Notes under the pieces: generated by a model
Databases searched by the model: none
Told to the model about the DNA's origin: nothing
The model's input: only the letters and a program-made list of their open reading frames with translations
Assembly: GCA_023266575.1 (NCBI GenBank)
Contig: JAHFPV010000017.1
Coordinates: 1 to 64,000 of the forward strand
From: Sphingobium sp.
GTDB taxonomy: Bacteria; Pseudomonadota; Alphaproteobacteria; Sphingomonadales; Sphingomonadaceae
Reading direction: 5' to 3'
DNA length: 64,000 nucleotides
Program-made: the position numbers and the translations under genes
In this document: one piece after another, positions 42,181-51,168 of the stretch
How the letters are laid out: the number at the start of each line of letters is the position of its first letter
Position numbering within the stretch: position 1 is the first letter of the stretch

Positions 42181-43044
42181 ATGTTCGCTGCCATTGGACT
42201 GGTCGTCCTGCTCGTCATGGTGTTCGGCGGCTTCGCCTTCACCGGCGGCGATCTTGGCCCGGTGCTTCATGCCCTGCCCCACGAAATGCTGATCATCGGC
42301 GGCGCGGCCGTCGGCGCGCTCATCATCGGCAATAGCGGATCGGACCTCAAGGCGCTGGGCGGCGGCCTGGGCAAGGTGTTCAAGGGTGCCAAATATAAGA
42401 AGCAGGATTTTCTGGACTGCATCTTTCTGGTGTCCAAGCTCATGAAAACGCTGCGGGTCGAAGGGCCGGTGGCGCTGGAGCCGCATATCGAGGACCCTTC
42501 GACCTCCACCATCTTCACCGAATATCCCAAGCTGATGAAGGACAAGGCGCTGGTCCACCTGATCAGCGATACGCTGCGTCTGGTCGTCATCTCGTCCGGC
42601 ACGCTCGATCCGCACGCGGTGGAAGAGGTGATGGACAACAGCCTCAAGACCCATCACCACGAAGCGATCAAGCCGGCGGACAATCTGCAAGGCCTGGCCG
42701 ACGCGCTGCCGGCGCTCGGCATCGTTGCGGCGGTGCTGGGCGTGGTCAAGACGATGGGGTCGATCGATCAGCCACCCGCGATTTTGGGTGCGATGATCGG
42801 TTCGGCGCTGGTCGGCACCTTCCTGGGCATCCTGCTCGCCTATGGCATGGTCAATCCCTTCGCCAACCGCTGCCGCAGCGTGATCGAGGCGGACGGGGCG
42901 ATCTATCATGTCGTCAAGCAGATCATCGTCGCCTCGCTCCACGGTCACCCGCAGCCGCTGGTGATCGAGGCGGCCCGTTCCGGCCTGACCCATGCCAACC
43001 AGCCCGGCTTTGCCGAAGTGTTCGACGGTATGCGGGGCAAATAA
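42181..43044 (+). CDS. motA: Flagellar stator protein MotA
   Basis: Inner-membrane proton channel subunit. The protein is 287 aa with four predicted helices. The motor motif ADALPALGIVAAVLGVVKTM with the conserved prolines, and the helix GAMIGSALVGTFLGILLAYG, identify MotA of the long (enteric-like) type. It is 3 bp before motB. Confidence 0.96.
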   Translation: MFAAIGLVVLLVMVFGGFAFTGGDLGPVLHALPHEMLIIGGAAVGALIIGNSGSDLKALGGGLGKVFKGAKYKKQDFLDCIFLVSKLMKTLRVEGPVALEPHIEDPSTSTIFTEYPKLMKDKALVHLISDTLRLVVISSGTLDPHAVEEVMDNSLKTHHHEAIKPADNLQGLADALPALGIVAAVLGVVKTMGSIDQPPAILGAMIGSALVGTFLGILLAYGMVNPFANRCRSVIEADGAIYHVVKQIIVASLHGHPQPLVIEAARSGLTHANQPGFAEVFDGMRGK

Positions 43045-43047
43045 GCC

Positions 43048-44100
43048 ATGGCGGAAAAAAAGCGCGGCGCGAACGAGCCTGAACCCCGGCCAATCATCGT
43101 CAAGAAGATCATCGTCGATGGCCATGGCGGCCATCATGGCGGCGCATGGAAAGTCGCCTATGCCGACTTCGTGACGGCGATGATGGCGTTTTTCCTGCTC
43201 ATGTGGCTGCTGGGCGCGACCACCGAAAAGCAGCGCAAGGGGCTGGCCGACTATTTCACGCCCACTTTGGTGCAGACCAAGGAAAATTCGGCCGGGTCGA
43301 ATGGCATGTTCGGTGGCGACAGCATGATGGCGAAGGAAAATTACCCGACGACCGGTGGTCAGGGCAGCCTGGCCATCACCATTCCGCGCGATGCCAGCGG
43401 CACGAAGGACCAGGGCGGCAAGGCGATGAAAGCCGCCGACCGGCAGAAATTTGAATCGATCAAGAAGGATCTGGAAGCGCGCATGGCGCGGCAGAAGGGG
43501 ATGGCGAAGCTGCGCAAGAATGTGCGCTTCACCGAAACCCGCGAAGGGCTGCGCATCGACCTGATCGACGAGGCGGATTTCGCGATGTTCGCGATGGGCA
43601 CCGACCGGCTGGTGCCGCAGGCCCGCGCGCTGATCAGCGAAGTCGCGTCCGTGCTGCAAACCATGCCCAACCCGCTGATCGTGCGCGGCCACACCGATGG
43701 CCTGCCCTATGCGTCGGGCCGGACCATGAACAACTGGCTGCTGTCATCGACCCGCGCCGAATCGACGCGCAGGGCGCTGGCCGACAGCGGCATCGGCAAT
43801 GCCCGCTTCGCCCGGATCGAAGGGGTCGCCGACCGCGAACCCTTCATCAAGAACGACGCCTATGATCCGCGCAACCGGCGCATGTCGATCATCCTGGGCT
43901 GGACCCGCGGTGGCAACAGCGCTGATGACGAGGATATGGACGCGGAAACCAAGGCCGCGATCAAGGAACGGGACGACCCGGCCCGCGTGGCGAAAAAGGC
44001 GGCACAGAGCCTGGACATGGGCGGCACCGGCCTGCCCGGCGGCGCCGCGCTGCTGAACCCGACAGCGCCTGGGACTTCGAACAAGCCGGGGAAGCATTGA
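43048..44100 (+). CDS. motB: Flagellar stator protein MotB
   Basis: Peptidoglycan-anchored stator subunit. The protein is 350 aa. The transmembrane helix AWKVAYADFVTAMMAFFLLM holds the proton-binding Asp (residue 40). The OmpA-like domain is complete (LIVRGHTDGLPYA, NWLLSSTRAESTRRALADSG). A His/Gly-rich patch (DGHGGHHGG) precedes the helix. It ends the flagellar cluster. Confidence 0.96.
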   Translation: MAEKKRGANEPEPRPIIVKKIIVDGHGGHHGGAWKVAYADFVTAMMAFFLLMWLLGATTEKQRKGLADYFTPTLVQTKENSAGSNGMFGGDSMMAKENYPTTGGQGSLAITIPRDASGTKDQGGKAMKAADRQKFESIKKDLEARMARQKGMAKLRKNVRFTETREGLRIDLIDEADFAMFAMGTDRLVPQARALISEVASVLQTMPNPLIVRGHTDGLPYASGRTMNNWLLSSTRAESTRRALADSGIGNARFARIEGVADREPFIKNDAYDPRNRRMSIILGWTRGGNSADDEDMDAETKAAIKERDDPARVAKKAAQSLDMGGTGLPGGAALLNPTAPGTSNKPGKH

Positions 44101-44179
44101 GAATGGTTGGGTGACGCGATGGGTGGTTAGGGGACTGTCGGCCATCGGGCAGCGTTTTCAACTAGCTGACAATATCGTC

Positions 44180-44722
44180 CTAATTCCAAATCCAGTAAGC
44201 CGTTCCAATAATCACAATCAGCACAAGTAGCGATCCCAATGCCGGGCGGAACAAGCCGACTTTAGGTTGGTGTCCATTTCGGATAATGGTCGGCCGAACC
44301 ACAGGAGGGATCGCGCACCCTGCGCCAGTGGAAACGCTTTTCCATCGGCCATTAATTTGGAGCTGCACTTCCGTCCAATATGGCTTTGACCATCCAACTG
44401 CCTTGTACAGGACCAGCCTAGCATCGCCGTTTATCAGCCCTTCGACCAACTGAACGATTAGACCCCATTTATTTTCGTCATCGGCTGGCGAGAGGCTCGC
44501 ATACCATTGATCGCCGGAGCAAACGAACTCGTCGGCGTTCAACGATAGCCATAGATCAAAATCAAGCCCGCTCTGAGCAGGATAAATACAGGCCACTCCC
44601 ACTGGCGATGTCTCATCCCAATCGTATTGGAGGTCGAAACGTCTAGCGGTGTCGATGAATAGGCTGCGAGCGCGCTCGATCAGCACATTATCCCATCCGA
44701 TCTCGCGTTCAGATCTTGCCAT
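44180..44722 (-). CDS. Unknown protein with C-terminal membrane anchor
   Basis: A 180 aa protein I do not recognise. The first 150 residues look soluble, with many aromatic residues (DLWLSLNADEFVCSGDQWYA). The C-terminus has one transmembrane helix (LGSLLVLIVIIGTAYWIW), so a tail-anchored topology is likely. Base composition is visibly more AT-rich than in neighbouring genes and codon use is less biased, which suggests recent acquisition. It stands alone between motB and the FKBP gene on the minus strand. Confidence 0.72.
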   Translation of the reverse strand: MARSEREIGWDNVLIERARSLFIDTARRFDLQYDWDETSPVGVACIYPAQSGLDFDLWLSLNADEFVCSGDQWYASLSPADDENKWGLIVQLVEGLINGDARLVLYKAVGWSKPYWTEVQLQINGRWKSVSTGAGCAIPPVVRPTIIRNGHQPKVGLFRPALGSLLVLIVIIGTAYWIWN

Positions 44723-44818
44723 TTAGTCGGCTATAGCCACCTGCCCAACGTCCGCAAATGGGCTTTTCCGATCGGCGGCAGAGTGGCAAAAAAATGGTCG
44801 TTAGCGAACTCCCCGCTA

Positions 44819-45000
44819 CCCCTCTCTCTTGTGGGAGAGGGCTGCGCAGAGTTGGATGCTTGCAGCCTTAGTCGTGGCTGGGAGAGGGTGTCACGGCCTC
44901 ATGCGAGCGCGCGCGACTCGCGTCGATTCCCCTCATCCAACTTCGCCTAGACGGCTTCGTCGCCAAGGCTTCGTATCCTTCTCCCCCAAGGGAGAAGGGC
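44819..45000. repeat. Hairpin-rich intergenic repeat region
   Basis: Within the 366 bp between the unknown gene and the FKBP gene I see CCTCTCTC-TTGT-GGGAGAGGG (from 44820), another TGGGAGAGGG, and CCTTCTCCC-CCAA-GGGAGAAGG (near 44979-44999), joined by AC/GT-rich text. No open frame with coding features was found. It resembles dispersed sphingomonad intergenic repeats. Confidence 0.55.
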
Positions 45001-45036
45001 GTGTTGCTTCTCGCCACCATCATCCGCCCGGCGCAC

Positions 45037-45066
45037 AAAAAAGGGGCCGACTTGGCGGCCCCTTTT
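45037..45066 (-). terminator. Terminator of the FKBP gene
   Basis: Stem AAAAGGGGCCG / CGGCCCCTTTT (45039-45049 with 45056-45066) with a 6-nt loop. On the minus strand it is followed by TTTTTT, 22 bp after the FKBP stop. Confidence 0.88.
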
Positions 45067-45088
45067 GTCTCATCGGCTTTTCACGCCC

Positions 45089-45652
45089 TTAGCGGGGCGG
45101 CTGGGCGCCTGCTGCGCCTTGCTGTTGCTGCATCATCTGCTGCATCTGCATGATTTCGGCGCGCGACTTGAAGTCGTGGAGGGTGACGTCGAAGATCAGG
45201 ATCGAGCCGGCGGGGATCGGCCCTGCGGCCTGATCGCCATAGCCAAGCTGCGGCGGGATCCAGAGGCGGTATTTGCCGCCCTTCTTCATCTTTTGCAGGC
45301 CTTCGGAGAAGCCGGGGACGACGCCGTCGATCGGCATCGGTGCCTGCGGATTCTCGTCGAACACGGTGCCGTCGAGCAGCGTACCCTTATAGCCCACCAG
45401 CGCCACGTCGGCGGTGGTCGGGCTGGGCCCGGTGCCTTCGGTCAGCACCTGATATTGCAGACCCGATGGCGTGGTGATCACGCCGTCAGCATCGGCATTC
45501 TGCGCCATGAAGGTGGACGGCGAGGCTTCGATGCCCTGCTGCCCGGCCCAGGCCAGACCGCCAGCCGCCAGCGCAAGCGCAGCGACACCAATCCAGAGGC
45601 GCGTCAAAGACCCCCTGGCGATAGGACGAAGGGGAACGGCCGTTGTGGACAT
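45089..45652 (-). CDS. Membrane-anchored FKBP-type peptidyl-prolyl isomerase
   Basis: Prolyl isomerase acting in the periplasm. The protein is 187 aa. One N-terminal hydrophobic segment (LWIGVAALALAAGGLAWAG) serves as an uncleaved anchor or signal. The FKBP domain covers about residues 65-165 (YKGTLLDGTVFDENP, GGKYRLWIPPQLGYGDQAAG, AGSILIFDVTLHDF). A Gln/Met-rich tail follows. It is upstream of its own terminator and 72 bp after rpsU on the same strand. Confidence 0.93.
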   Translation of the reverse strand: MSTTAVPLRPIARGSLTRLWIGVAALALAAGGLAWAGQQGIEASPSTFMAQNADADGVITTPSGLQYQVLTEGTGPSPTTADVALVGYKGTLLDGTVFDENPQAPMPIDGVVPGFSEGLQKMKKGGKYRLWIPPQLGYGDQAAGPIPAGSILIFDVTLHDFKSRAEIMQMQQMMQQQQGAAGAQPPR

Positions 45653-45724
45653 GGCGAAGCTTCTCGCAATTATGAGCGGACAGGCAGCAGGAAAGCGGGA
45701 CGGCGCGGGCCGCCCCGGCGGCGC

Positions 45725-45931
45725 TTACTTCGCGCCGTCGCGCTCGGCGCGCTTGCGGTCCATCTTGCGGGCGCGGCGCACGGCAGCGGCCTTTTCACGG
45801 GCGCGCTTTTCCGAGGGCTTCTCGTAGTGACGACGCAGCTTCATTTCGCGATACACGCCTTCACGCTGCAGCTTCTTCTTGAGCGCGCGGAGGGCCTGGT
45901 CGACATTGTTGTCGCGAACGATGATCTGCAT
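45725..45931 (-). CDS. rpsU: Ribosomal protein S21
   Basis: Small-subunit protein. The protein is 68 aa from [20 protein letters not shown], the standard S21 start; an in-frame start at 45949 adds six residues without support. The C-terminus is highly basic. It lies alone on the minus strand upstream of the FKBP gene and divergent from the aldolase-like gene. The 226 bp upstream gap shows a possible -10 (GATAATAT, near 46121) for the plus strand but nothing else clear. Confidence 0.96.
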   Translation of the reverse strand: MQIIVRDNNVDQALRALKKKLQREGVYREMKLRRHYEKPSEKRAREKAAAVRRARKMDRKRAERDGAK

Positions 45932-46157
45932 AAGTCCGTCAATCTCCAATCGAAAACGAGCGTTGTGCCGGGATTTTCCAATCCGTCCCGACAGCCCGTC
46001 GCAATAGCAAAGCCTGTGAGTCGTCGCAGGTCACCCTACGCCGTGTGGGGCGCGCCCTACCAGCAGAGTCGCGGCAATTCAACCCTAAAGCCCGCGCTCT
46101 AGACTTACGTGCGCGGAAGGTGGATAATATTTGCCACTATATAAGAGAGGATCGCCC

Positions 46158-46916
46158 ATGGCCAGCGCCGCAAAACGCCCCGACATATCCCCCGCCGAAT
46201 GGGAGGCGCGCCAGCAACTGGCCGCCTGCTACCGCATATTCGACCATCTCGGCTGGTCCGAACTCATCTATAACCATATCACCGTGCGCGTGCCGGGCGA
46301 GGACAGCGCGTTCCTGATCAACCCGTTCGGACTTGGCTATCATGAGGTGACCGCGTCCAACCTGGTCAAGATCGACATTGACGGCACGGTGCTGGACGGC
46401 AGCCCCTATCCGGTCAACCGGGCGGGCTTTGTCCAGCATAGCGTGTTCCACCGTCATTTGCCCGACGCCCATTGCATCATCCATACCCATACGACAGCGG
46501 GGATGGCTGTGAGCGCCACGGTCGAAGGGCTGCGCCCGATCAGCTTCTACGCCGCCGCCTTTGCCGGGCGGATCGCCTATCATGATTTTGAGGGCGTCAC
46601 GATTCGCGGCGAGGAAGGCGAGCGGCTGATCGCCAATCTGGGCGACAGGCGGGTGATGATGCTGCGCAACCATGGCACGCTGGTGATGGCGGAAAGCCTG
46701 CCCGAAGCCTTTTTGAAGCAATGGATGCTCCAGCGCGCCTGCGAGATTCAGGTGGCAGCGGGCGCGGCGGGGACGCCGGTGGAACTGAGCGCAGACGTGA
46801 TCGCTGTGCATCAGCGCGATCTGGCGGGGGTGCAATTGCCGGTCGGGCCGGGCGTGCCGGATTTTCAGGCGATGGTAAGGCTGATCGACCGGGTGGACCG
46901 GAGTTGGCGGGATTGA
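46158..46916 (+). CDS. Class II aldolase/adducin family protein
   Basis: Zinc-type aldolase-fold protein of 252 aa. The metal-binding histidines are visible in HCIIHTHTTAGMAVS and in MMLRNHGTLVMAES, and the N-terminal NHITVRVPG fits the family. The start at 46158 has an AGAGAGGA ribosome site. The substrate cannot be told from sequence; the family includes fuculose phosphate aldolase, ribulose-phosphate epimerases and non-catalytic members. Confidence 0.88.
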   Translation: MASAAKRPDISPAEWEARQQLAACYRIFDHLGWSELIYNHITVRVPGEDSAFLINPFGLGYHEVTASNLVKIDIDGTVLDGSPYPVNRAGFVQHSVFHRHLPDAHCIIHTHTTAGMAVSATVEGLRPISFYAAAFAGRIAYHDFEGVTIRGEEGERLIANLGDRRVMMLRNHGTLVMAESLPEAFLKQWMLQRACEIQVAAGAAGTPVELSADVIAVHQRDLAGVQLPVGPGVPDFQAMVRLIDRVDRSWRD

Positions 46917-46930
46917 GGGTGGTTCTACAG

Positions 46931-47093
46931 CCGTTCGTCCCCCGCCTTCGCGGGGGCAGGCTCTGAGTAGCCATTGAGCGAAGTCGGAGTCGCAGACGGC
47001 CGTAGGTCAAATGGCGTATCGAAGGATCAAGCGCCGCGTGTGATGCTTCGATACGGGCCTTCGACAAGCTCAGTCCCTACTCAGCACGAACGG
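46931..47093. repeat. Composite inverted repeat downstream of the aldolase gene
   Basis: The outer arms CCGTTCGT (46931) and ACGAACGG (to 47093) enclose a CCCCCGC-CTTC-GCGGGGG hairpin (46939-46956) and a second pairing between CTGAGTAG and CTACTCAG. ATCGAAG and CTTCGAT pair in the centre. It joins elements of the two repeat families found in the fli operon and sits between convergent genes. Confidence 0.75.
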
Positions 47094-47111
47094 ATATATT
47101 TTCGTTCGGCA

Positions 47112-48032
47112 TCAAGGCCGCGGACAACTCGCGCCCTCATCCGCCAGCCGTCGTACCTCCTGCGCGGCGACCTGGGCCAGCCAGGCGCGGCGTTCGGCCT
47201 TGTCGGCATTTTCTTCCGCCAGTTTGCGCGCAGCCTGCGCCTCGTTGCGCTGTTGCACCGCCATGCGGGCATAGGTGAAGGCAGCGATCGAGAGGCCGCT
47301 CAGCACGACGATCAGCAGGAAGGCGAAGGCGCCGAGCGCCGCGGCGATCCGGCGGCTGCGGCGCTGGTCGCGGCGGTAGAGGCTGGCATAGGGGGTGCCG
47401 AGCAGCCCGGCGATCAGCTTGAGCTTGACGATATTGCGGTCATTTTTCTGGAGATCGGGCGCAAGCGGTTCGAGCGGCTGGCTGCGATCGAGTTCGCCCT
47501 TGGCGTCGAGGGCGAACAGCAGGGGCGCTGGAAAACAGTCGGTGGCCGGATCGCCGGGTTTGCCCGCCGCGATCAGCGCGAACACCGAAGCGTCCGGGTT
47601 GATCGTCTTGAAGCTGCGAATTTCCTTGTCGACCCAGATCGATCGGGCCGCGCTTGGCGAGCAGATGACGATCAGCGCGTCGGAGCGGGCGAGCGCCCCC
47701 TGCAATTTGGGGCCGAGTTCGGCGGCCCCGGCCAGTTCATCCTCATCGCGGAAAATCGGGCGCAACCGGGCGGGGATCGGGCCGCGATCGCCCGGCGTGC
47801 CGACCAGCGCCTTTGGCACGCGATAATTTTCGATCGCGCGGTGCAGCCAGCGGGCGACCTTCATATCGGCATGGCTGTAGCTGATGAAGGCGGCATAGCG
47901 CCCTGCCCCCGCGCCGCCGACCAGAGCGGTCAATTGTTTGGCCAGGTCCGCGCCACCGCTCAGCACTGGCTTTCCGACCATGGCGGCAGTATCCACGGGA
48001 ATGGAGATGATCTTGCTGAAAGGGTTGGACAT
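47112..48032 (-). CDS. Membrane-anchored TIR-domain protein
   Basis: A 306 aa protein. The TIR domain spans about residues 45-200: AAFISYSHADMKVARWLHRA, RPIFRDEDEL, ALIVICSPSAARSIWVDKEI. E137 sits at the usual NADase glutamate position. After it come a transmembrane helix (about 229-254) and a C-terminal Arg/Glu/Ala-rich coiled coil, so the TIR domain is predicted to be cytosolic. TIR domains in bacteria often cleave NAD or make cyclic nucleotides; catalysis here is not shown. Its start overlaps that of the divergent PPC-like gene at 48031. M18 (47981) is an alternative. Confidence 0.85.
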   Translation of the reverse strand: MSNPFSKIISIPVDTAAMVGKPVLSGGADLAKQLTALVGGAGAGRYAAFISYSHADMKVARWLHRAIENYRVPKALVGTPGDRGPIPARLRPIFRDEDELAGAAELGPKLQGALARSDALIVICSPSAARSIWVDKEIRSFKTINPDASVFALIAAGKPGDPATDCFPAPLLFALDAKGELDRSQPLEPLAPDLQKNDRNIVKLKLIAGLLGTPYASLYRRDQRRSRRIAAALGAFAFLLIVVLSGLSIAAFTYARMAVQQRNEAQAARKLAEENADKAERRAWLAQVAAQEVRRLADEGASCPRP

Positions 48033-48678
48033 GAAGCGCAAAATCCTAATCGCAAGTGGGGCGATGATGCTGGCGGCCAGCGGGGCGATGGCGCAGGATG
48101 CAGCGCCTGTTGCCAAGACACCCGCCGACCCCTTCGCGCAGGCGATTGCCGCGCGGCAGGTTGCCGACTTTGCGCGGCGCGAGGGCGATCCCCATGCGAT
48201 GCTGACCGCAGCAAGGATGCTCAAGCAAGTGCCGATGACCGATGGCGCGACTCCGGCGGAGGGCGACGCGGCCTTTTCGCCCGATGCGCTGTTTGCCGAG
48301 GCCAAGGCGCTGGCGCGCGACGACCAGGCGTTGCTGTTGCAGATACGGCTGGCCCAGTCGGCGGCGGGGCGCGGCGTGACGGAGTCGGCGTTCGGCAAGG
48401 GGCTGGTGCGGCGGGTGCAGGATGTCGGCGCGCGCAACGCCTATCGCTTCACCGTGACGGCCAAGGGTGGCGAACCGCTGCGCATCGGCGCGATCGGCGA
48501 CATCGGCACTAGCATGTATATCCGCCTGCTCGATGCGTCGGGCAAGCAGTTGTGCCTGGACGATAATGCCGATTATGCGCCGGTCTGCGCCGTGACGCCG
48601 CGCGCGTCGGGCCAATATCGCATCGACATCGGCAATAAGAGCGCGGCCAAGAGCCGGACGGTAATCCTGAGTAATTGA
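48031..48678 (+). CDS. Secreted PPC-like domain protein
   Basis: A 215 aa protein with a clear signal peptide (MKRKILIASGAMMLAASGAM, then AQ). The C-terminal ~90 residues look like a bacterial pre-peptidase C-terminal (PPC) domain: YRFTVTAKGGEPLRIGAIGD, MYIRLLDASGKQLCLDDNAD, ASGQYRIDIGN. This beta-sandwich often accompanies secreted proteases. The upstream half is helical and of unknown role. It converges on the caspase gene, whose stop lies 11 bp beyond. Confidence 0.82.
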   Translation: MKRKILIASGAMMLAASGAMAQDAAPVAKTPADPFAQAIAARQVADFARREGDPHAMLTAARMLKQVPMTDGATPAEGDAAFSPDALFAEAKALARDDQALLLQIRLAQSAAGRGVTESAFGKGLVRRVQDVGARNAYRFTVTAKGGEPLRIGAIGDIGTSMYIRLLDASGKQLCLDDNADYAPVCAVTPRASGQYRIDIGNKSAAKSRTVILSN

Positions 48679-48689
48679 CAGCGGCATCG

Positions 48690-50414
48690 TCAGTTGCCGG
48701 TATAAAGTTCGCCGATCGACAGGCTGGCCTGCCCCTGCGCCTTGGCCAGCAGATCGCGGATCGGCGCGACCAGCCGGGCGGCGGCGCGCTGATTTTCAAC
48801 CGTACGCAACAGGACCCGGAAGGCTTCGGGCGGCTGGGGCGTCACCAGGGCGACCACATGGTCTGCGCCATAGGGGGCGATGACCTGGCTTTCGAGGACC
48901 GGGAGCGACTGGCCGGGTGCTAGGCGACCGTCACCGTCAGAGGGGGCGGATGGGAAGAGGCGCTGGACGGTGCCGTCCGACGCTATGTTGAACACTGTTG
49001 CATATTGGGGCGCATATTGGGACGCGGCGACTGGCTGAGCGGTCCCCTGCTGCGCCAGCGCCAGCGTGACGGGCGCGCCGGACGGATAGCGCGCGCCATT
49101 GTCGAGCGGGCCGACCATCAGCCGGGTGCGCTGTTCCGACAGGAGCGGGCGCAGCGCCTCGATCGCGGCCCATTTGTCGATGACGCCGCGCAGTTGCGGC
49201 AGGGTTTTGACATTTTGCGCGACCATGTCGCCAGTGCGGCGGAGCATGGCGTGACGACCAGTGTCCCAGACGAAATCCGCGCCCTTGCCATCGGTCAGGA
49301 TGCGCCAGGGATGGTCATTACCGGTGACGCTGGCGCGCGCCTTCACGTCCGCGACATAGAGGCCGGGCAGCGGGGGGGCGACCGGGGGCGCTGGCGGCGG
49401 AGGCACGGTGGCGAACAGCCCCTGCCCTTCGCGGCCTGGCGGGATGATGCTGCTGCTTTCCTGCCGCTGGCCGCTCAACATGCGGACCTGGACATTGAGA
49501 TAGGTGCCCAGTTCGCCGATGGTCAGCTTGCCATCGCCATCCTGATCGGCCGCCATGCCCTTGCCATCGGCGCGCGGTGTGGTCAGCCCCTGCTCGAACG
49601 ACCAGGTGAGGAACCCGCGCGTCGGCGCGCCCTCGACCGGTAAAGCGTTTTCCCAGGCGACCTGATCGTCGCCCGCGGCGCTGATATAGAAGAGGTTGGG
49701 CAGATCATCCCGCGTGGCGGTGAGCGCCGCGCCCTCGACCGAGGCGAGCGTGCTGGCAAAGCGGGGCGCAGGGCGTGATCCCAGCTCTACATTGCGCCCG
49801 CCCAGCGTCAGGCGCGGGGTCATGCCCATGGCGCGCGGATCGACCGAGCGGTGCAATGTGCCGGAATGGCAGGTGTCGGCCATCATCAGCACCTGCACCC
49901 CGCGCGGGACATAGAGAGCAAGCCAGGTGTAGAAATCCTTGTCGACGATGAAGCGTTCGGCGTCCTTGCTGTCGGGGTCGAAACCGGGCAGCGGCAGGAA
50001 CTGGTCGGTATCGCCGTCGCGCGTCCCCTTGATGCTGGCTTCGGCCAGTGCGCCATGACCGGTATAATAAAGGAAGATCCAGTCACCCGGTTTGGAGCGA
50101 AGCCCCAAAGCATGGAGCGCGGTTTCAACCGTGGTGCGGCTGACGCCGTCATTACGCAACACTGTGACATCGCTGGCACCCTGGCCGCGAATCACTGTTT
50201 CCATCGCCTGGAGATCATTTTCGGGACCGGCCAGATCCATGATCAGGGAGGAGCGGAACTGCCAGGCGCCGACCAGCAGGGCGCGTGTTTCGGCTTTGGC
50301 GATCGAAGGACATATCAATATTGTGACAAAAGTCGTTAATACTGTTGCCCAGAGTCCACGACGCCCCTTCGCCACTTGGAATCTCCCGCGCTTTTTTGTT
50401 GCCTGTTCAGTCAT
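48690..50414 (-). CDS. Secreted caspase-family protease with EF-hand and DUF4384
   Basis: A 574 aa protein. An N-terminal hydrophobic signal (LWATVLTTFVTILICPSIAK) is followed by the caspase-like domain, with catalytic His120 in YYTGHG and Cys182 in DTCHSG. An EF-hand loop is at residues 290-301 (DQDGDGKLTIGE), so calcium may control activity. A proline-rich linker leads to a C-terminal DUF4384-like domain (YPSGAPVTLALAQ, VFNIASDGTVQRLFPS, VIAPYGADHVVALVT). Substrate specificity is unknown. It is divergent from the gene at 50476 across a 61 bp gap. Confidence 0.88.
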   Translation of the reverse strand: MTEQATKKRGRFQVAKGRRGLWATVLTTFVTILICPSIAKAETRALLVGAWQFRSSLIMDLAGPENDLQAMETVIRGQGASDVTVLRNDGVSRTTVETALHALGLRSKPGDWIFLYYTGHGALAEASIKGTRDGDTDQFLPLPGFDPDSKDAERFIVDKDFYTWLALYVPRGVQVLMMADTCHSGTLHRSVDPRAMGMTPRLTLGGRNVELGSRPAPRFASTLASVEGAALTATRDDLPNLFYISAAGDDQVAWENALPVEGAPTRGFLTWSFEQGLTTPRADGKGMAADQDGDGKLTIGELGTYLNVQVRMLSGQRQESSSIIPPGREGQGLFATVPPPPAPPVAPPLPGLYVADVKARASVTGNDHPWRILTDGKGADFVWDTGRHAMLRRTGDMVAQNVKTLPQLRGVIDKWAAIEALRPLLSEQRTRLMVGPLDNGARYPSGAPVTLALAQQGTAQPVAASQYAPQYATVFNIASDGTVQRLFPSAPSDGDGRLAPGQSLPVLESQVIAPYGADHVVALVTPQPPEAFRVLLRTVENQRAAARLVAPIRDLLAKAQGQASLSIGELYTGN

Positions 50415-50475
50415 AACCCCATAATCTCATAATGGTTGGGGGAGCAATAACTATATCATGACTCAGGGGGGAACG

Positions 50476-51168
50476 ATGATAATAGTCAGAAGCTTCTTAA
50501 CCATTGCTTCTGCGGGACTTTCGCTGGGCATGGCGTCTGCCGCGCTGGCGCAGGCCAACCCACCCGCGACACCGCCGCAGGATCAGCCGGGCCACGCGAC
50601 CGATGGCGCGGCGGGACGCGGCGTGCGCATCATCGCCCCCGAAGCGCCGCCCGCCAATGTTGTTGCGAACGGGCAACAAACCGCTCCCGCAATTAAACCT
50701 CCTGCCGCCAATGCGATTGCGCCAGTGAAGCTGCGTCCGGCCGATCCCGTCAGTACGCGGCCAGCCCCCGTTCCTGCGCCCGCCGTGCTGAAAGCCTGCG
50801 ACCGGCCGGTGGCCAAGCCCACGCTTCGCTTTGCCGATCCTGCCCGGTTCGACCGCGCGCTTAAGGGCGCGTTGCGGCGGGGCAAGACCGTCGTGGTCGA
50901 TCTCGATTCGCCCTATCCTGTCGCCAATGAAGCGCCCGCGCCGCTGGGTGCCTGGCTGAACGAGGTTGAAAAGAGCGGCGGCATGGTCACGGTCAGCCCC
51001 TATTGCCAGAAGGGGCGCGGCCTTGGTGGCTTCCTTGCCAAGCTGTTCGGCGGCGGCCCGGCCGAACCGTATAAGGCCGCGCGCGCCTATGACGCAGTGC
51101 TGCATGTCGATGCGGTCGACCAGATCGTCACTCAAGTGGAATTCGCGCCGCGCAAGGCCACGAAATGA
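50476..51168 (+). CDS. Unknown exported protein, first gene of the caspase/papain operon
   Basis: A 230 aa protein. The ATG at 50476 has an AGGGGGG ribosome site; the upstream GTG/ATG choices are poorer. A signal peptide (FLTIASAGLSLGMASAALA) is followed by a Pro/Ala-rich linker and a small C-terminal domain (FDRALKGALRRGKTVVVDLD, APLGAWLNEVEKSGGMVTVS, KAARAYDAVLHVDAVD). I do not recognise the family. Its stop overlaps the start of the caspase-FGE gene (ATGA), so the two are probably translated together. Confidence 0.8.
   Translation: MIIVRSFLTIASAGLSLGMASAALAQANPPATPPQDQPGHATDGAAGRGVRIIAPEAPPANVVANGQQTAPAIKPPAANAIAPVKLRPADPVSTRPAPVPAPAVLKACDRPVAKPTLRFADPARFDRALKGALRRGKTVVVDLDSPYPVANEAPAPLGAWLNEVEKSGGMVTVSPYCQKGRGLGGFLAKLFGGGPAEPYKAARAYDAVLHVDAVDQIVTQVEFAPRKATK

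Noticed and set aside
44819-45000. Short repeated GGGAGAGGG blocks as a possible CRISPR array
   Set aside because: Units are too few, irregular in spacing and form hairpins; no cas genes are present.
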